From assembly GCA_020741775.1 (NCBI GenBank), contig DYYG01000023.1, positions 1 to 46,651 on the forward strand: a stretch of DNA of 46,651 bases, given 5' to 3'. Below the pieces are notes generated by a model. It did no database searches, had not been told where the DNA came from, and worked only from the letters and a program-made list of their open reading frames with translations. Positions 1 to 8,814 of the stretch are shown here, piece after piece. This DNA comes from Methylorubrum populi (lineage in GTDB: Bacteria > Pseudomonadota > Alphaproteobacteria > Rhizobiales > Beijerinckiaceae). Both the position numbers and the translations under genes were made by a program. The stretch's first letter is position 1. Every line of letters starts with the position of its first letter.

Positions 1-218
1 AGGGCTTCGACGATGGCGCTGTCGACGTCGATGATCTCGTAGCGGGCGAACAGCCCCTCGGCGGTGGCCACATCCGCCCCCGACTCGATCGCGGAGGTCG
101 TCGGTCCCGCGGCCGGCAGGATCGAGCAGCCGGAAACGGCCATCGCGGCGCCGACGATCGCGAGCGCAGCGGCACGTCTCACGGGCTTCTCCCTCAGGGT
201 CACGGCGGATCGTCCCAT
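1..218 (-). CDS. lipoprotein, N-terminal part only; possible polysaccharide export protein
   Basis: The gene starts inside the window on the minus strand and runs off its left edge. From the ATG at 218 the product has a basic N-terminus, a hydrophobic stretch and a lipobox (AVSGC), so it should be a lipid-anchored envelope protein. A GTG at 182, preceded by GGGAGAA, is an in-frame alternative that gives a more normal signal length. The mature part begins SILPAAGPTTSAIESGA. Position downstream of kpsC and the sulfatase-like gene, on the same strand, suggests an outer-membrane polysaccharide export lipoprotein of the Wza/KpsD/BexD type. That function is inferred from context and the lipobox only, because too little of the protein is visible for a domain call. 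Confidence 0.6.
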   Translation of the reverse strand, partial: MGRSAVTLREKPVRRAAALAIVGAAMAVSGCSILPAAGPTTSAIESGADVATAEGLFARYEIIDVDSAIVEA

Positions 219-374
219 CACGTCCGCCCCGTCCTCGATAGCCGCGCGATCACTGCGATCCATTTAACGCTTGCCCATGCCAGACCCGTCGGACGACGCG
301 CAGATTGCGCCGAAAGCCTGAGACCGCTCACGCAGCAATGCGTCACCACCGTGGCACAGCCACGCTTATCCCCG

Positions 375-1850
375 TCATCCCTCGGCTTTGCCCGAGAGGG
401 CGTCCTGGAGGACACAGCCGAGCCGGGCCGCGGTGAGATCGACCCGGACCGGTGCCCGCACCGTGTCCCGCCCGAAGTGGAACAGGGCGTAATCGGTCGC
501 GAGCGGTCCTTCCGCCGGGGCGCGCAGGCCCGGCAGCGACGGGGCATGGTCGCCGAACACGCAGAGCGTCGCCCGCCGATGGGCCAGCCCGTCGATCAAC
601 AATTCGACAGCCCGGCCGGTATTGGCGACGTGATGGACATATTGCGCCATCGGCGCATCGATCCCGGCAAGCCGCCCGGCCTTCCAGGGACCGTGATTCT
701 CCATGGTGACGCTGAACAGGAAGCTGCGACCGCTCCCCTCCGCCACCTCCGCCAGGATGCGCTCCGCCACGGCGACATCGCCGACATAGGGGCCGACCCG
801 GGGGCTCTGCGCAAAATCCTCTTCCATCACCAGGCGATCGAAGCCGAGCCGGGCGAAGACCCGCGCCCGATCGAAGAAATCGCGGTCGAAGGGATGCACG
901 AAGATCGTTCTGAACCCGGCGGCGCGGGCGAGCCGGGCGAGGCTCGTCGGCTCGTCACCCTTGCGGGCGAGGTAGGGGTCGAACCGGCCGAAGCCGAGCG
1001 TTTCCGGTTCGCAGCCGGTCAGCACGGCGTGTTCCGAGCGCATGGTGTAGGCGCCGTGGGCCGGCACCGCGAGGCGGCCATACTGCGCCGCCTGTGTCCG
1101 GATGCGCGCCATCAGCGGCAGATCCGGTCCGCCGATCCGGGCGGGGTCGAGGAAGGACTCGAGCTGGACGACGACCACCACCTCGTCGGCGGGGCTGGCC
1201 GCCGCCCAAACCGGCGGCGTGGGAGCGACGGGCTTCGTCCGGCTCTCGCCGAGGCGGCGCAGGGCATAGCCCATCATGGTCGCCACGAGCCCGTATCGCG
1301 CCACGTCCTGCGCGAGAGCCGGGCGCGGGAAGAGATGGCGCAGCCATGGTTCGGCAGGTGGGGTGAGGGCCGCGAAGACGAGGCCCGCCAGCGCCGCCGG
1401 AAGGCCGAGGATCGCCAGGAGGCGCTGAGCCGGCGCTTCCGGCAGGGCCGCCGGCTCCAGAACGTACCACGCCACGATCGCCGAGAGGCTGAGGAGCAGC
1501 GGGCCGGCGATCCGCAGATCGGTGAGGGGCAGGGTGTAGTAGAGCTGCGGATGGCGCGGCACCTGCGCCAGCAGGGCGAGGTCACTGAAGACCACCGGCT
1601 CGCCGATCACCTTCCGCTTCAGCCGGTCCACCACGGCGAGCACCGCCAGCGTCAGCAGGCAGGAGGTGGCCGCGAGCCAGGGGCGCCAGGAGAACTGAAA
1701 CCAGAACAGGGTGATCAGCGTGTAGCCCGCGGCCCGGATCGCGAGATCGCCGGGGCGAAGGCTCGGGCGGTGGGAAGCCGCCGCCGCCTCGATGGCGAGG
1801 GAGCCGGCGAGCGCCACGCCCAAGGGAACCAGATAAGTGGCCGGGCTCAT
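375..1850 (-). CDS. LtaS-like sulfatase-family membrane enzyme of the capsule locus
   Basis: This 491-residue protein has about five hydrophobic segments in its first 165 residues, then a soluble alkaline-phosphatase-superfamily domain from about residue 220. Family signatures are VVQLESF with the metal-ligand Glu near 231, GAYTMRSEH with the likely nucleophile Thr269, MENHGPW near 383 and FGDHAPSLPG near 432. Lipoteichoic-acid synthases and phosphoglycerol or phosphoethanolamine transferases share this layout, so the likely reaction is transfer of a phospho-alcohol to a periplasmic glycan. The ATG at 1850 lies 6 bases after the kpsC stop, so the two genes are probably co-transcribed. The exact donor and acceptor cannot be read from the sequence; a role in decorating capsule is inferred from the neighbours. 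Confidence 0.8.
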   Translation of the reverse strand: MSPATYLVPLGVALAGSLAIEAAAASHRPSLRPGDLAIRAAGYTLITLFWFQFSWRPWLAATSCLLTLAVLAVVDRLKRKVIGEPVVFSDLALLAQVPRHPQLYYTLPLTDLRIAGPLLLSLSAIVAWYVLEPAALPEAPAQRLLAILGLPAALAGLVFAALTPPAEPWLRHLFPRPALAQDVARYGLVATMMGYALRRLGESRTKPVAPTPPVWAAASPADEVVVVVQLESFLDPARIGGPDLPLMARIRTQAAQYGRLAVPAHGAYTMRSEHAVLTGCEPETLGFGRFDPYLARKGDEPTSLARLARAAGFRTIFVHPFDRDFFDRARVFARLGFDRLVMEEDFAQSPRVGPYVGDVAVAERILAEVAEGSGRSFLFSVTMENHGPWKAGRLAGIDAPMAQYVHHVANTGRAVELLIDGLAHRRATLCVFGDHAPSLPGLRAPAEGPLATDYALFHFGRDTVRAPVRVDLTAARLGCVLQDALSGKAEG

Positions 1851-1856
1851 GCCGCC

Positions 1857-3809
1857 TCAGCGCCCCGAGCCGCCGCGCACGCCGCGGCGGGCGCGCAGCC
1901 GCCGCAGGATCGGGTTGATGAGGGCGTAGCGCAGCCGCATGGTGGCGTGGCGGGCGGCGCCCAGGGCGAGCCGCGAGGGCGGCGCGGCGGCGCGGGCTTC
2001 GCTCAGCCGGTCGAGCAATTGCTCGGGCTCGCACGGCTTCATCGCCACCGGATCGAGATAGAGCGGGTAGAGGATCAGCGCGCCCGCGACCAACTCGTCG
2101 AGGCTGAGGCTCCGGCCCCGGTCGGCGCCGGGAGCGAGATCCTCGGTCAGGCCCCAGCCGGCATAGAAGGGGCGGCCGTGAACGGCGACGGTCAGGCCCC
2201 GGATCAGGGCCTCGAAGCCGGCGAGCGAGGTCATGGTCTCGACGTGATGGCAGCGGTCGAGCAGGTCGACGATGGCGAAGCCGCCAACCACCCGGTCGGC
2301 CAGGGCCTTGACCTCATCCTCTGGGATCGCGCCGGGCCGGAAGCCGGCCTCCACGTCCGGATGCGGCTTGTAGAGCAAGAAGGCCTCCGGGTTGCGCGCC
2401 CGGGCGGCCCGCAGCAGCGCGAGATTGCCCCGCACCTGCGGCGAGCCGGTGAGGACCGAGGCGTCATCCTCGACCTGGCCCGGCACCAGCACGATCCGCC
2501 GGTCCGTCGGCCAATCCGCGCCGGCTCCGGCGAGGCCGACATTGTACTTGCTGAGGCGGCGCGCCACGACCGACTCGCGCAGGGCGGCGGCGCGGGCGGT
2601 CAGCCCCGCCGGGAAGTCGGTCTCGCGCAGGATGCGGGCGAGGCGGCTCTCGACCCGCGGGTCGTAATAGATGCCAAGGTCGTCCACGACGATGGAGGCC
2701 CCCGGCTCCAGGCTGGCGCCCAACCCCACCGAGCGCAGGAAGCCGTCCTCGATGCGCGCGAAGGAGAGCCCGGCCTCGGCGCACAGGCGCGGAAGCTGCT
2801 CCGGGCAGCGCGTCGCCCAGGCCTGGACCCGGCCGTCATGGCGGCGGGCGAGGGTCACCGCCTCTTCCGCCGTCATGGCATGGAGCGGCGGTCCCTCCGG
2901 TCCGGTGGCGAAGACATCGAGCGCCGCCCGTTTCCAGCCGGATATGCCGACGAGGACGATGCGGGTCTCATGGCGGAGGAAGCGGTCGCGCAGCCACGCC
3001 ACCCGCTCGGCTGCCTCCGCCAAGGGGATCGGCCTGCGGGTCCAAGGGTCGAAGCCGTGAACGCCCGCGCCGTAGCGCCTGGCGAGGAACGCTTCCAGAT
3101 CAACCGGCCGCGGCCCGGCGGCCGGGTCCGGGCAATGGGTCTCGAAGCCGGCCAGTTCCGCCTCGCAGCCGGCCTCCCAGCGGGCCACGCAGACGCGCGA
3201 GGCCAGCGGAAACAGCGGCCACGGATCGGTCGGCGTCGTGATCACGGTGAGGCGCGGATCGGCTGGGACCGCCTCCTTCGGGCAGCCATCCGGCCCGGCG
3301 GCGACGAAGCGCCCTGCGGGATCCTCCGCCAGGAGGCGCGTCAGGAAGGTGCGCATCGCACCGGCAGAGGCCCGGAGTTGCGGGTCGATCAGGGCCAGCG
3401 CCGGCCGTGGATCCCCGGCGAAGGCCCCCTCGTGGGGCGAGCGGTCCGGCCGGGAAAAGCGGTTGAAGCCCGACAGGCGGCGGGCGCGCAGCAGATCGGC
3501 GAGATCCGACGACGCCGGCTCGCCGCCGACCGGCCGGCCGGCATAGGTGAGGCGCAGGCTCGATAGCCCGGTCTCGGGCGCATCGTAGGGGCTCAGAAAC
3601 GGTCCCGGCGCCACCCGCAGGGCCGGCCCGCTGCCCTCCACCGAGGCGGGCGACCACAGCGCCGGCGGGCCGATCGTCCGGAAAGTCAGCGCCGCGCCGG
3701 AAGCCGCCTCGATTTCGGAACGCAGATGCCGCACCGTCCCGCCGATCGGCAGGAAGGAACGGGGCAATCCGGGATGCCCCGGCGGCTCGATGTGGCGCAG
3801 GTCGATCAT
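1857..3809 (-). CDS. kpsC: capsular polysaccharide beta-Kdo transferase, KpsC family
   Basis: The 650-residue product matches the two-module KpsC family (GT99), which builds the poly-Kdo linker joining group 2 capsule to phosphatidylglycerol at the inner face of the inner membrane. The C-terminal module (about 284-600) is complete: DGFLRS at 355-360, DDLGIYYD at 376-383, GQVEDDAS at 444-451, KPHPD at 481-485 and FYAGWGLTED near 548. The N-terminal module is recognisable but decayed: PGPFLS replaces the DGFLRS motif, IDPQLRAS replaces the DQ-x-x-GDAS motif, and no HPD is present. An inter-module sequence FDPWTRRP at 253-260 fits the usual linker. Start taken at MIDLRH; the in-frame ATG at 3833 is also possible. 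The longer frame to 4043 runs into the divergent promoter region and is unlikely. Confidence 0.85.
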   Translation of the reverse strand: MIDLRHIEPPGHPGLPRSFLPIGGTVRHLRSEIEAASGAALTFRTIGPPALWSPASVEGSGPALRVAPGPFLSPYDAPETGLSSLRLTYAGRPVGGEPASSDLADLLRARRLSGFNRFSRPDRSPHEGAFAGDPRPALALIDPQLRASAGAMRTFLTRLLAEDPAGRFVAAGPDGCPKEAVPADPRLTVITTPTDPWPLFPLASRVCVARWEAGCEAELAGFETHCPDPAAGPRPVDLEAFLARRYGAGVHGFDPWTRRPIPLAEAAERVAWLRDRFLRHETRIVLVGISGWKRAALDVFATGPEGPPLHAMTAEEAVTLARRHDGRVQAWATRCPEQLPRLCAEAGLSFARIEDGFLRSVGLGASLEPGASIVVDDLGIYYDPRVESRLARILRETDFPAGLTARAAALRESVVARRLSKYNVGLAGAGADWPTDRRIVLVPGQVEDDASVLTGSPQVRGNLALLRAARARNPEAFLLYKPHPDVEAGFRPGAIPEDEVKALADRVVGGFAIVDLLDRCHHVETMTSLAGFEALIRGLTVAVHGRPFYAGWGLTEDLAPGADRGRSLSLDELVAGALILYPLYLDPVAMKPCEPEQLLDRLSEARAAAPPSRLALGAARHATMRLRYALINPILRRLRARRGVRGGSGR

Positions 3810-3833
3810 GGTGAGGACCGCTCCATAGCCCAT

Positions 3834-4165
3834 GCCTCGGCCGCGGCACAGCGTGGCACGAACATGAGCCCTCACTTCATCGACGGCGGTGTGACGTGTT
3901 CGGGCAGGAAACCGATTTTTCGTGCCAATTTTCGTGGATGACGAAAACCGCCGACATATCGGAGCCGCAATCCGGCGCGAGACCTGCTTCGACCCATCGT
4001 CGCAGGCAGCGGTTCCGGCAAGGAAACCGTGGCGGATCGGCAACGGCTTCGACGGATCTCTCGAACGGCTTCGCGCAGTGGTTGTCCGCTGTACCGTGCC
4101 GTGAGACCCTTGGGCCGAGTGTCATGACCCGGACCGCTTCGTGAGCAGGGATTGAGCACCTGGGA
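3834..4165. promoter_or_regulatory. divergent control region between kpsC and kpsS
   Basis: About 330 bases separate the two divergent capsule genes. The segment near 3895-3960 is less GC-rich than its surroundings. It carries TTTTCGTG twice as a direct repeat (3917-3924 and 3929-3936), and the second copy forms a perfect dyad TTTTCGT-ggatg-ACGAAAA at 3929-3947. This is a plausible operator that could co-regulate both transcription units. No protein for this site can be named. Frames that extend into this stretch look like shadows. Confidence 0.5.
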
Positions 4166-5473
4166 ATGTCGCAGCCTCGTGTCGATGCCATAGGCAGCCG
4201 CGCCGCCACATTCCTGTTCCTGCAGGGGATCGCCTCCCCGTTTTTCTCGGTTCTCGGTGCGGCCCTGCGCGAACGCGGCCACGGTGTTCGCCGTATCAAC
4301 TTCTCGGCGGGTGACTGGCTGTTCTGGCGCCTGCCCGCCGATCATTATCGCGGCAGCCGCGACGGCTGGGACGCCTATCTCGAAGCCTATATCCGCGAGA
4401 ACGCCGTCACCGACATCGTGCTGTTCGGCGATTGCCGTCCCTATCATCAGGCCGCGATCCTCGTCGCGAAGCCGATGGGTGTGCGCATCCACGTCTTCGA
4501 GGAGGGCTATGTCCGACCCTACTGGATCACCTGCGAAGCCGGCGGCGTGAATGGCAACTCGACCCTGCCGAAGCGCGCGGAGGAGATCCGGGCCCTGGCG
4601 CGCAAGCTGCCGCAACCGGGTCGCGCGATGCCGCTGACCGGGGACATGGCTCGGCGCAGCCTGTGGGATATCAGCTTCAACATCGCCAATATCGGCTTCC
4701 CCTATCTCTATCCCGGCTTCCGCAGTCACCGGCCGAACCACATCGCGGCGGAATATGGCGGCTGGATCAAGAAGTTCCTGCGCCGCAGCCGCACCCGCCG
4801 CGAGGCGGCCCGGGTCAACGAGATCTACGAGGCGATCAACGCCGATTATTTCCTGCTGCCGCTTCAGCTCGACAGCGATTACCAGATCCGCGTCCACTCG
4901 CCCTTCCTCGGCGTCGAGGGCTTCATGGATCGGGTCATCGCTTCCTTCGCGAAGCACTCGAAAGCGCCGACGCGGCTTCTCGTGAAGCTGCATCCCCTCG
5001 ACAGCGGCATCATGAACTGGCGCAAGCGGGCCCGCCAATCGGCCAAGCGGCACGGCTGCAACGACCGTCTCGACTTCATCGATGGCGGTGATCTGCCGAA
5101 GCTCATCGACGGCAGCCGCGGCGTCGTGCTAGTGAATTCCACCGTCGGCATGCTCGCCCTGGAGCGCGGCCGGCCGACCCTCGCCTTCGGCTCGGCGGTC
5201 TACAACATGCCCGGCCTGACCCATCAGGGCGGTATCGACACGTTCTGGAACGACCCACAGCCGCCGGACATGGCGCTGATGGGCGATTTCAGCCGGGTCG
5301 TCATGCACCGCACCCAGATCAATGGCGGCTACTTTTCCCGCCCGGCCATCGAGCGTGCGGTGGCGGGAGCGGTGTCGCGCCTCGAAGCGACGCTGCCGCC
5401 GGCCGCCCTTGCCTCCGCCCGCGACGCGCTGGAACAGGGCGGGCGCGACGGGCGGCTCTCCCCCGCCTATTGA
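4166..5473 (+). CDS. kpsS: capsule polysaccharide Kdo transferase, KpsS family
   Basis: The 435-residue protein has the KpsS-type start FLQGIASPFF (18-27) followed by RINFSAGDW (43-51), FEEGYVRPYW (111-120), VKLHPLDSG (273-281) and NSTVGMLALERG (324-335). KpsS adds the first beta-Kdo to lyso-phosphatidylglycerol, and KpsC then extends the linker, so a divergent kpsC/kpsS pair is functionally coherent. The protein is expected to be cytoplasmic and membrane-associated. The ATG at 4166 gives the length usual for the family. The preceding ribosome-binding sequence is weak. No oddities in the motifs were seen. Confidence 0.85.
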   Translation: MSQPRVDAIGSRAATFLFLQGIASPFFSVLGAALRERGHGVRRINFSAGDWLFWRLPADHYRGSRDGWDAYLEAYIRENAVTDIVLFGDCRPYHQAAILVAKPMGVRIHVFEEGYVRPYWITCEAGGVNGNSTLPKRAEEIRALARKLPQPGRAMPLTGDMARRSLWDISFNIANIGFPYLYPGFRSHRPNHIAAEYGGWIKKFLRRSRTRREAARVNEIYEAINADYFLLPLQLDSDYQIRVHSPFLGVEGFMDRVIASFAKHSKAPTRLLVKLHPLDSGIMNWRKRARQSAKRHGCNDRLDFIDGGDLPKLIDGSRGVVLVNSTVGMLALERGRPTLAFGSAVYNMPGLTHQGGIDTFWNDPQPPDMALMGDFSRVVMHRTQINGGYFSRPAIERAVAGAVSRLEATLPPAALASARDALEQGGRDGRLSPAY

Positions 5474-5539
5474 TCACGCGCCGTCGCTGCCCGTTCGGGC
5501 GCTTCCGGCGGTGAGCCCCTCTCGAAAGTTCTCACATCC

Positions 5540-6307
5540 TTGTCCGTCATCCTGATCACCGGCGCCTCCAGCGGCATCGGCGCGGCCCTCGCGCGGCACT
5601 ACGCGACACAGGGCACGCGCCTCGTTCTCACCGGCCGCGACCGGGAGCGACTGGAGGCGGTGGCGCAGAACTGCCGGGAGCGGGGCGCGGAGGTGCGCAC
5701 GCGCAGCATCGATGTCCGGGCGCGCGAGGCCATCGGCGCCTGGATCCGCGAGATCGACGGACAGACGCCCCTCGATCTGGTGATCGTCAACGCGGCGGTG
5801 AACGGTGGCCATCCCTCCGGCGGATTGGAGACGGAGGCGACCGCCTTCGAGACGGCGGACATCAACCTGACCGGCGCGCTCAATGTCATGCTGCCCTGCG
5901 TGACCCTGATGAGCAGCCGGGGCCGGGGCCAGATCGCGTTGATCTCCTCCCTCGCGGCCTATGCCCCATTGCCCGACGCACCCGCCTATAGCGGGGCCAA
6001 GGCGGCGCTCCTCGCCCACGGCCTCGCCCTGCGCCAGAAGCTCAAGCCCATAGGGGTTCGGCTCAGCGTGGTGACGCCGGGCTACGTCAAAACGCCGATG
6101 GGTGGCGTCATCAAGGGCTGGCGGCCGCTGGAGATCAGCGCAGAGGAGGCCGCTGCCCGGATCGCCCGCGGCCTGGAGCGGGACCGCGACGTGATCGCCT
6201 TCCCGGCGATCCTCGCGGCGATCGCCCGCGGCGCGCTGCTGGTGCCCGAATGGATCCGCAGCGCCGGCCTGCACGGTTTCCGCTTCCGCAACCGGCCGCG
6301 CCGCTGA
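5540..6307 (+). CDS. short-chain dehydrogenase/reductase (SDR)
   Basis: A 255-residue classical SDR. The Rossmann dinucleotide motif TGASSGIG is at 7-14, a NAA motif is near 84, a Ser of the triad is at about 136, and the catalytic pair Y150-x-x-x-K154 is in YSGAK. The C-terminus has a hydrophobic helix (about 225-240), which some membrane-associated SDRs carry. It starts at TTG and its stop overlaps the ATG of the next gene (TGATG), indicating translational coupling with the formyltransferase. Substrate is unknown; oxidoreduction of a sugar or lipid for the surface polysaccharide is an inference from location. Confidence 0.8.
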   Translation: MSVILITGASSGIGAALARHYATQGTRLVLTGRDRERLEAVAQNCRERGAEVRTRSIDVRAREAIGAWIREIDGQTPLDLVIVNAAVNGGHPSGGLETEATAFETADINLTGALNVMLPCVTLMSSRGRGQIALISSLAAYAPLPDAPAYSGAKAALLAHGLALRQKLKPIGVRLSVVTPGYVKTPMGGVIKGWRPLEISAEEAAARIARGLERDRDVIAFPAILAAIARGALLVPEWIRSAGLHGFRFRNRPRR

Positions 6308-7164
6308 TGCCCGCGCCCCGTCTCGCTCTGTTCGTGCTGGAAGCCCTGCCGAACGCCCGTGCGGTGCGCCGCTTCGTGGCCGATCACGCGAAGCAGATCG
6401 CTTTCGTCGGCCTCTCCAATGCCGAGCGTCCGGGGACCGGCGGGCTGACCGGCCAAGTCCGGCGTCATCTCGCCCGCTCGGGCGCGGGCTTCCTGCCCTA
6501 CCTAGCGGTCAATTTCGGCCTACCCGACCTTTTGCGGCCCCTGGCTCCCCTCGGCCAGCGCCTCGCCGGGAGCCGCGATCTCCCGGAAGCGACGCCTCTC
6601 GCGACCCTCTGCCGGCGGCTCGGGATTCCCGCGCTGCGCATCGACGACGTCAACGGCGCCGAGGTCGCGCAGGCCTTCGCCGACCATGCGCCCGACCTGA
6701 TCATCGCCTTCCATTTCGACCAGATCTTCTCCGAGACGACCCTGGCGCGGGCGCCGCTCGGCGGGATCAACGTCCATCCGAGCCTGCTGCCGCTGCATCG
6801 CGGGCCGGTGCCGACGATCCACGCTCTGGCGGAGGCGAAGGGCGCCTTCGGCGTCACGATCCACCGTCTCGCCGCCGCGATCGATACCGGAGCGATCCTG
6901 GCCCAGGAGGCGGTCGCCCTGCCTGCGGAGGTCACGGCGACCCGTGCCGCCGTGCGCCTGCACGACCAGGGCCGGGTCCTGATGGACCGGCTGCTCGGGC
7001 AGATCGAGGCCGAGGGCACGGTGCCGCCGGGCCGCACCGTGCCGGTGCAGCCCTATTGCGGTTTTCCAGATCGGGCTCTGCTGGCCCGGATGCGCCGCGA
7101 CGGGCTGCGGCTCACCGATGCCCGGGACCTGCAGGATGCGATGACGCTGTCCCGCGGGGATTGA
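6307..7164 (+). CDS. formyltransferase-fold protein, probable sugar N-formyltransferase
   Basis: The 285-residue protein has the 10-formyl-THF-dependent transferase signature: INVHPSLLP with Asn155 and His157, followed by GVTIHRLAAAIDTG with the catalytic Asp at about 193. These form the N-H-D triad shared by Fmt, GART and nucleotide-sugar N-formyltransferases. It lacks the long C-terminal tRNA-binding domain of methionyl-tRNA formyltransferase. That, and coupling to an SDR in a capsule region, favours formylation of an amino sugar on a nucleotide carrier, in the cytoplasm. The start is the ATG overlapping the SDR stop; an earlier in-frame start at 6250 lies inside the SDR and is unlikely. 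Confidence 0.75.
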   Translation: MPAPRLALFVLEALPNARAVRRFVADHAKQIAFVGLSNAERPGTGGLTGQVRRHLARSGAGFLPYLAVNFGLPDLLRPLAPLGQRLAGSRDLPEATPLATLCRRLGIPALRIDDVNGAEVAQAFADHAPDLIIAFHFDQIFSETTLARAPLGGINVHPSLLPLHRGPVPTIHALAEAKGAFGVTIHRLAAAIDTGAILAQEAVALPAEVTATRAAVRLHDQGRVLMDRLLGQIEAEGTVPPGRTVPVQPYCGFPDRALLARMRRDGLRLTDARDLQDAMTLSRGD

Positions 7165-7169
7165 GGAGA

Positions 7170-8450
7170 TTACGCCTTCAGGGCCGCATCGAGATCGTCG
7201 ATCAGATCCTGCGGATCCTCGATCCCGATGGAGAGCCGCACCACCTCCGGCCCGGCTCCGGCCGCGCGCTTTTGCTCGTCGGTGAGCTGGCGGTGGGTGG
7301 TGGAGGCGGGGTGGATCACCAGCGAGCGGGTATCGCCGATATTGGCGAGGTGGCTGAACAGCTGCAGGCTCGAGACGAGGGTGACGCCGGCCTCGTAGCC
7401 GCCCTTGAGGCCGAAGGTGAAGACGGCGCCGGCCCCCTTCGGCGTGTAGCGCTGCGCCAGCGCGTGGTAGCGGTCGCTCTCCAGGCCCGGATAGCTCACC
7501 CAGGCGACCTCCGGGTGGTCCTTGAGGAAGCGGGCCACCTTCAGCGCGTTGTCGGAATGGCGCTGCATCCGCAGCGGCAGGGTCTCGATGCCGTTGAGAA
7601 TCAGGAAGGCGTTGAAGGGCGAGAGCGCCGGCCCGAGGTCGCGCAGGCTCAGGACGCGGACGGCGATGGCGAAGCCGAAATTACCGAAAGTTTCCGCCAG
7701 GACCATGCCGGCATATTCCGGACGCGGCTGCGAGAGCATCGGGTAGCGCTCATCGCCCTGCCACTGGAAGGTGCCGCCGTCGACGATCAGGCCGCCGATG
7801 GAATTGCCGTGGCCGCCCAGGAACTTGGTGGCCGAATGCACGACGATGTCGGCACCGTGCTCGAAGGGGCGGATCAGGTATGGGGTCGCCATCGTGTTGT
7901 CGACGATGAGCGGAATGTTGTGGCGTCTGGCGATGGCGCTCAGGGCGGCGATGTCGGTGATCACGCCCCCTGGATTGGCGATGGATTCACAGAAAATCGC
8001 CTTGGTGCGCGGCGTGATCGCGCGCTCGAAGGAATCCGGATCATCGGTATCGGCCCAGACGACCTGCCAGCCGAAATTCTTGTAGGAATGATTGAACTGG
8101 TTGATCGAGCCGCCATAGAGCTTGTTGGCCGCGATGAACTCGTCGCCCGGCTGCATCAGGGCGTGCAGGGTCAGGAATTCCGCCGCATGGCCGGAGGCGA
8201 CGGCGAGCGCCGCAGTGCCGCCTTCGAGCGCGGCGATGCGCTCCTCCAGCACCGCATTGGTCGGGTTGGTGATGCGGGAATAGATGTTGCCGAAGGCCTG
8301 GAGCCCGAACAGCGAGGCGGCGTGGTCCACGTCGTCGAAGACGAAGCTCGTCGTCTGGTAGATCGGCGTCGCCCGCGCACCCGTGGCCGGGTCGGGGGTC
8401 GCGCCCGCGTGGATCGCGAGGGTGTTGAAGCCGGGCTGGCGGTCGGTCAT
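7170..8450 (-). CDS. metY: O-acetylhomoserine sulfhydrylase (aminocarboxypropyltransferase)
   Basis: The 426-residue enzyme belongs to the Cys/Met metabolism PLP family. It has YQTTSFVF (31-38), YSRITNPTN (57-65), the VDNTMATP segment near 183 and the PLP-binding Lys209 in HSATKFLGG. Length about 425 and the internal glycine-rich GGTFQWQG segment fit MetY, which makes homocysteine from O-acetylhomoserine and sulfide, rather than the shorter MetB/MetC/MetZ proteins. It converges on the formyltransferase with a 5-base gap and no visible terminator. Its start lies directly behind a hairpin that encloses the ribosome-binding site, which suggests translational control. Confidence 0.9.
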   Translation of the reverse strand: MTDRQPGFNTLAIHAGATPDPATGARATPIYQTTSFVFDDVDHAASLFGLQAFGNIYSRITNPTNAVLEERIAALEGGTAALAVASGHAAEFLTLHALMQPGDEFIAANKLYGGSINQFNHSYKNFGWQVVWADTDDPDSFERAITPRTKAIFCESIANPGGVITDIAALSAIARRHNIPLIVDNTMATPYLIRPFEHGADIVVHSATKFLGGHGNSIGGLIVDGGTFQWQGDERYPMLSQPRPEYAGMVLAETFGNFGFAIAVRVLSLRDLGPALSPFNAFLILNGIETLPLRMQRHSDNALKVARFLKDHPEVAWVSYPGLESDRYHALAQRYTPKGAGAVFTFGLKGGYEAGVTLVSSLQLFSHLANIGDTRSLVIHPASTTHRQLTDEQKRAAGAGPEVVRLSIGIEDPQDLIDDLDAALKA

Positions 8451-8814
8451 CGCGTAAACTCCTCAGGGACTGCCGTTTACGCCCGCGGTCTTCGGCGGCG
8501 CAAGCGCGGCGCGGAGCGCGGTGCCGAGGCTCTCGCGGCAACCCTCATCGGGGTAACGATCCGCCGGGATCGTTTCGGTGCCGTCTCATGCGCAAGCGGG
8601 GCAGTCTAGACAGGTTCGCATCTGGCATGCCAGAGAACCGCCCGGGAGACGACGGTAATCCGGTGACCCACGGTCGCATTGATTGCCGCGGCGCGATGGT
8701 GTCTGCACCTCGTGCCAGAAATTGAATTTGAAGGCCTCCAAGGTCCGCACGAGCCCGAAGGCTCGGCGATGCCCGGAGAGGCTCAGCATAGTCTGACGAC
8801 GGGAGGGTTGCACC
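8451..8814. other. intergenic region between metY and petA
   Basis: This divergent region must hold the promoters of metY and of the bc1 operon. Besides the metY hairpin it contains a perfect 20-bp dyad at 8555-8574 (AACGATCC-gccg-GGATCGTT), which has no T-run and therefore looks more like a protein-binding site than a terminator. A frame that overlaps petA from 8679 is a shadow. No sigma-70 boxes could be assigned with confidence. Confidence 0.5.
8452..8482 (-). promoter_or_regulatory. 8-bp hairpin enclosing the metY ribosome-binding site
   Basis: On the metY strand the arms GCGTAAAC (8482-8475) and GTTTACGC (8459-8452) are perfectly complementary. They bracket a 15-base loop that carries CTGAGGA, part of the Shine-Dalgarno sequence; the initiator ATG begins one base after the second arm. 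Formation of this stem in the mRNA would sequester the ribosome-binding site. As DNA the same repeat could be a repressor site. No known riboswitch class was recognised. Confidence 0.6.

Noticed and set aside
351..3566. Open frame of 1071 residues on the plus strand across the capsule genes
   Set aside because: It is antisense to kpsC and the sulfatase-like gene, its product is Arg/Gly/Ala-rich with no motif, and such shadows are expected at high GC.
8451..8560. SAM-II or other known riboswitch in the metY leader
   Set aside because: The leader has one hairpin but not the pseudoknot pattern or conserved loop sequences of SAM riboswitches.
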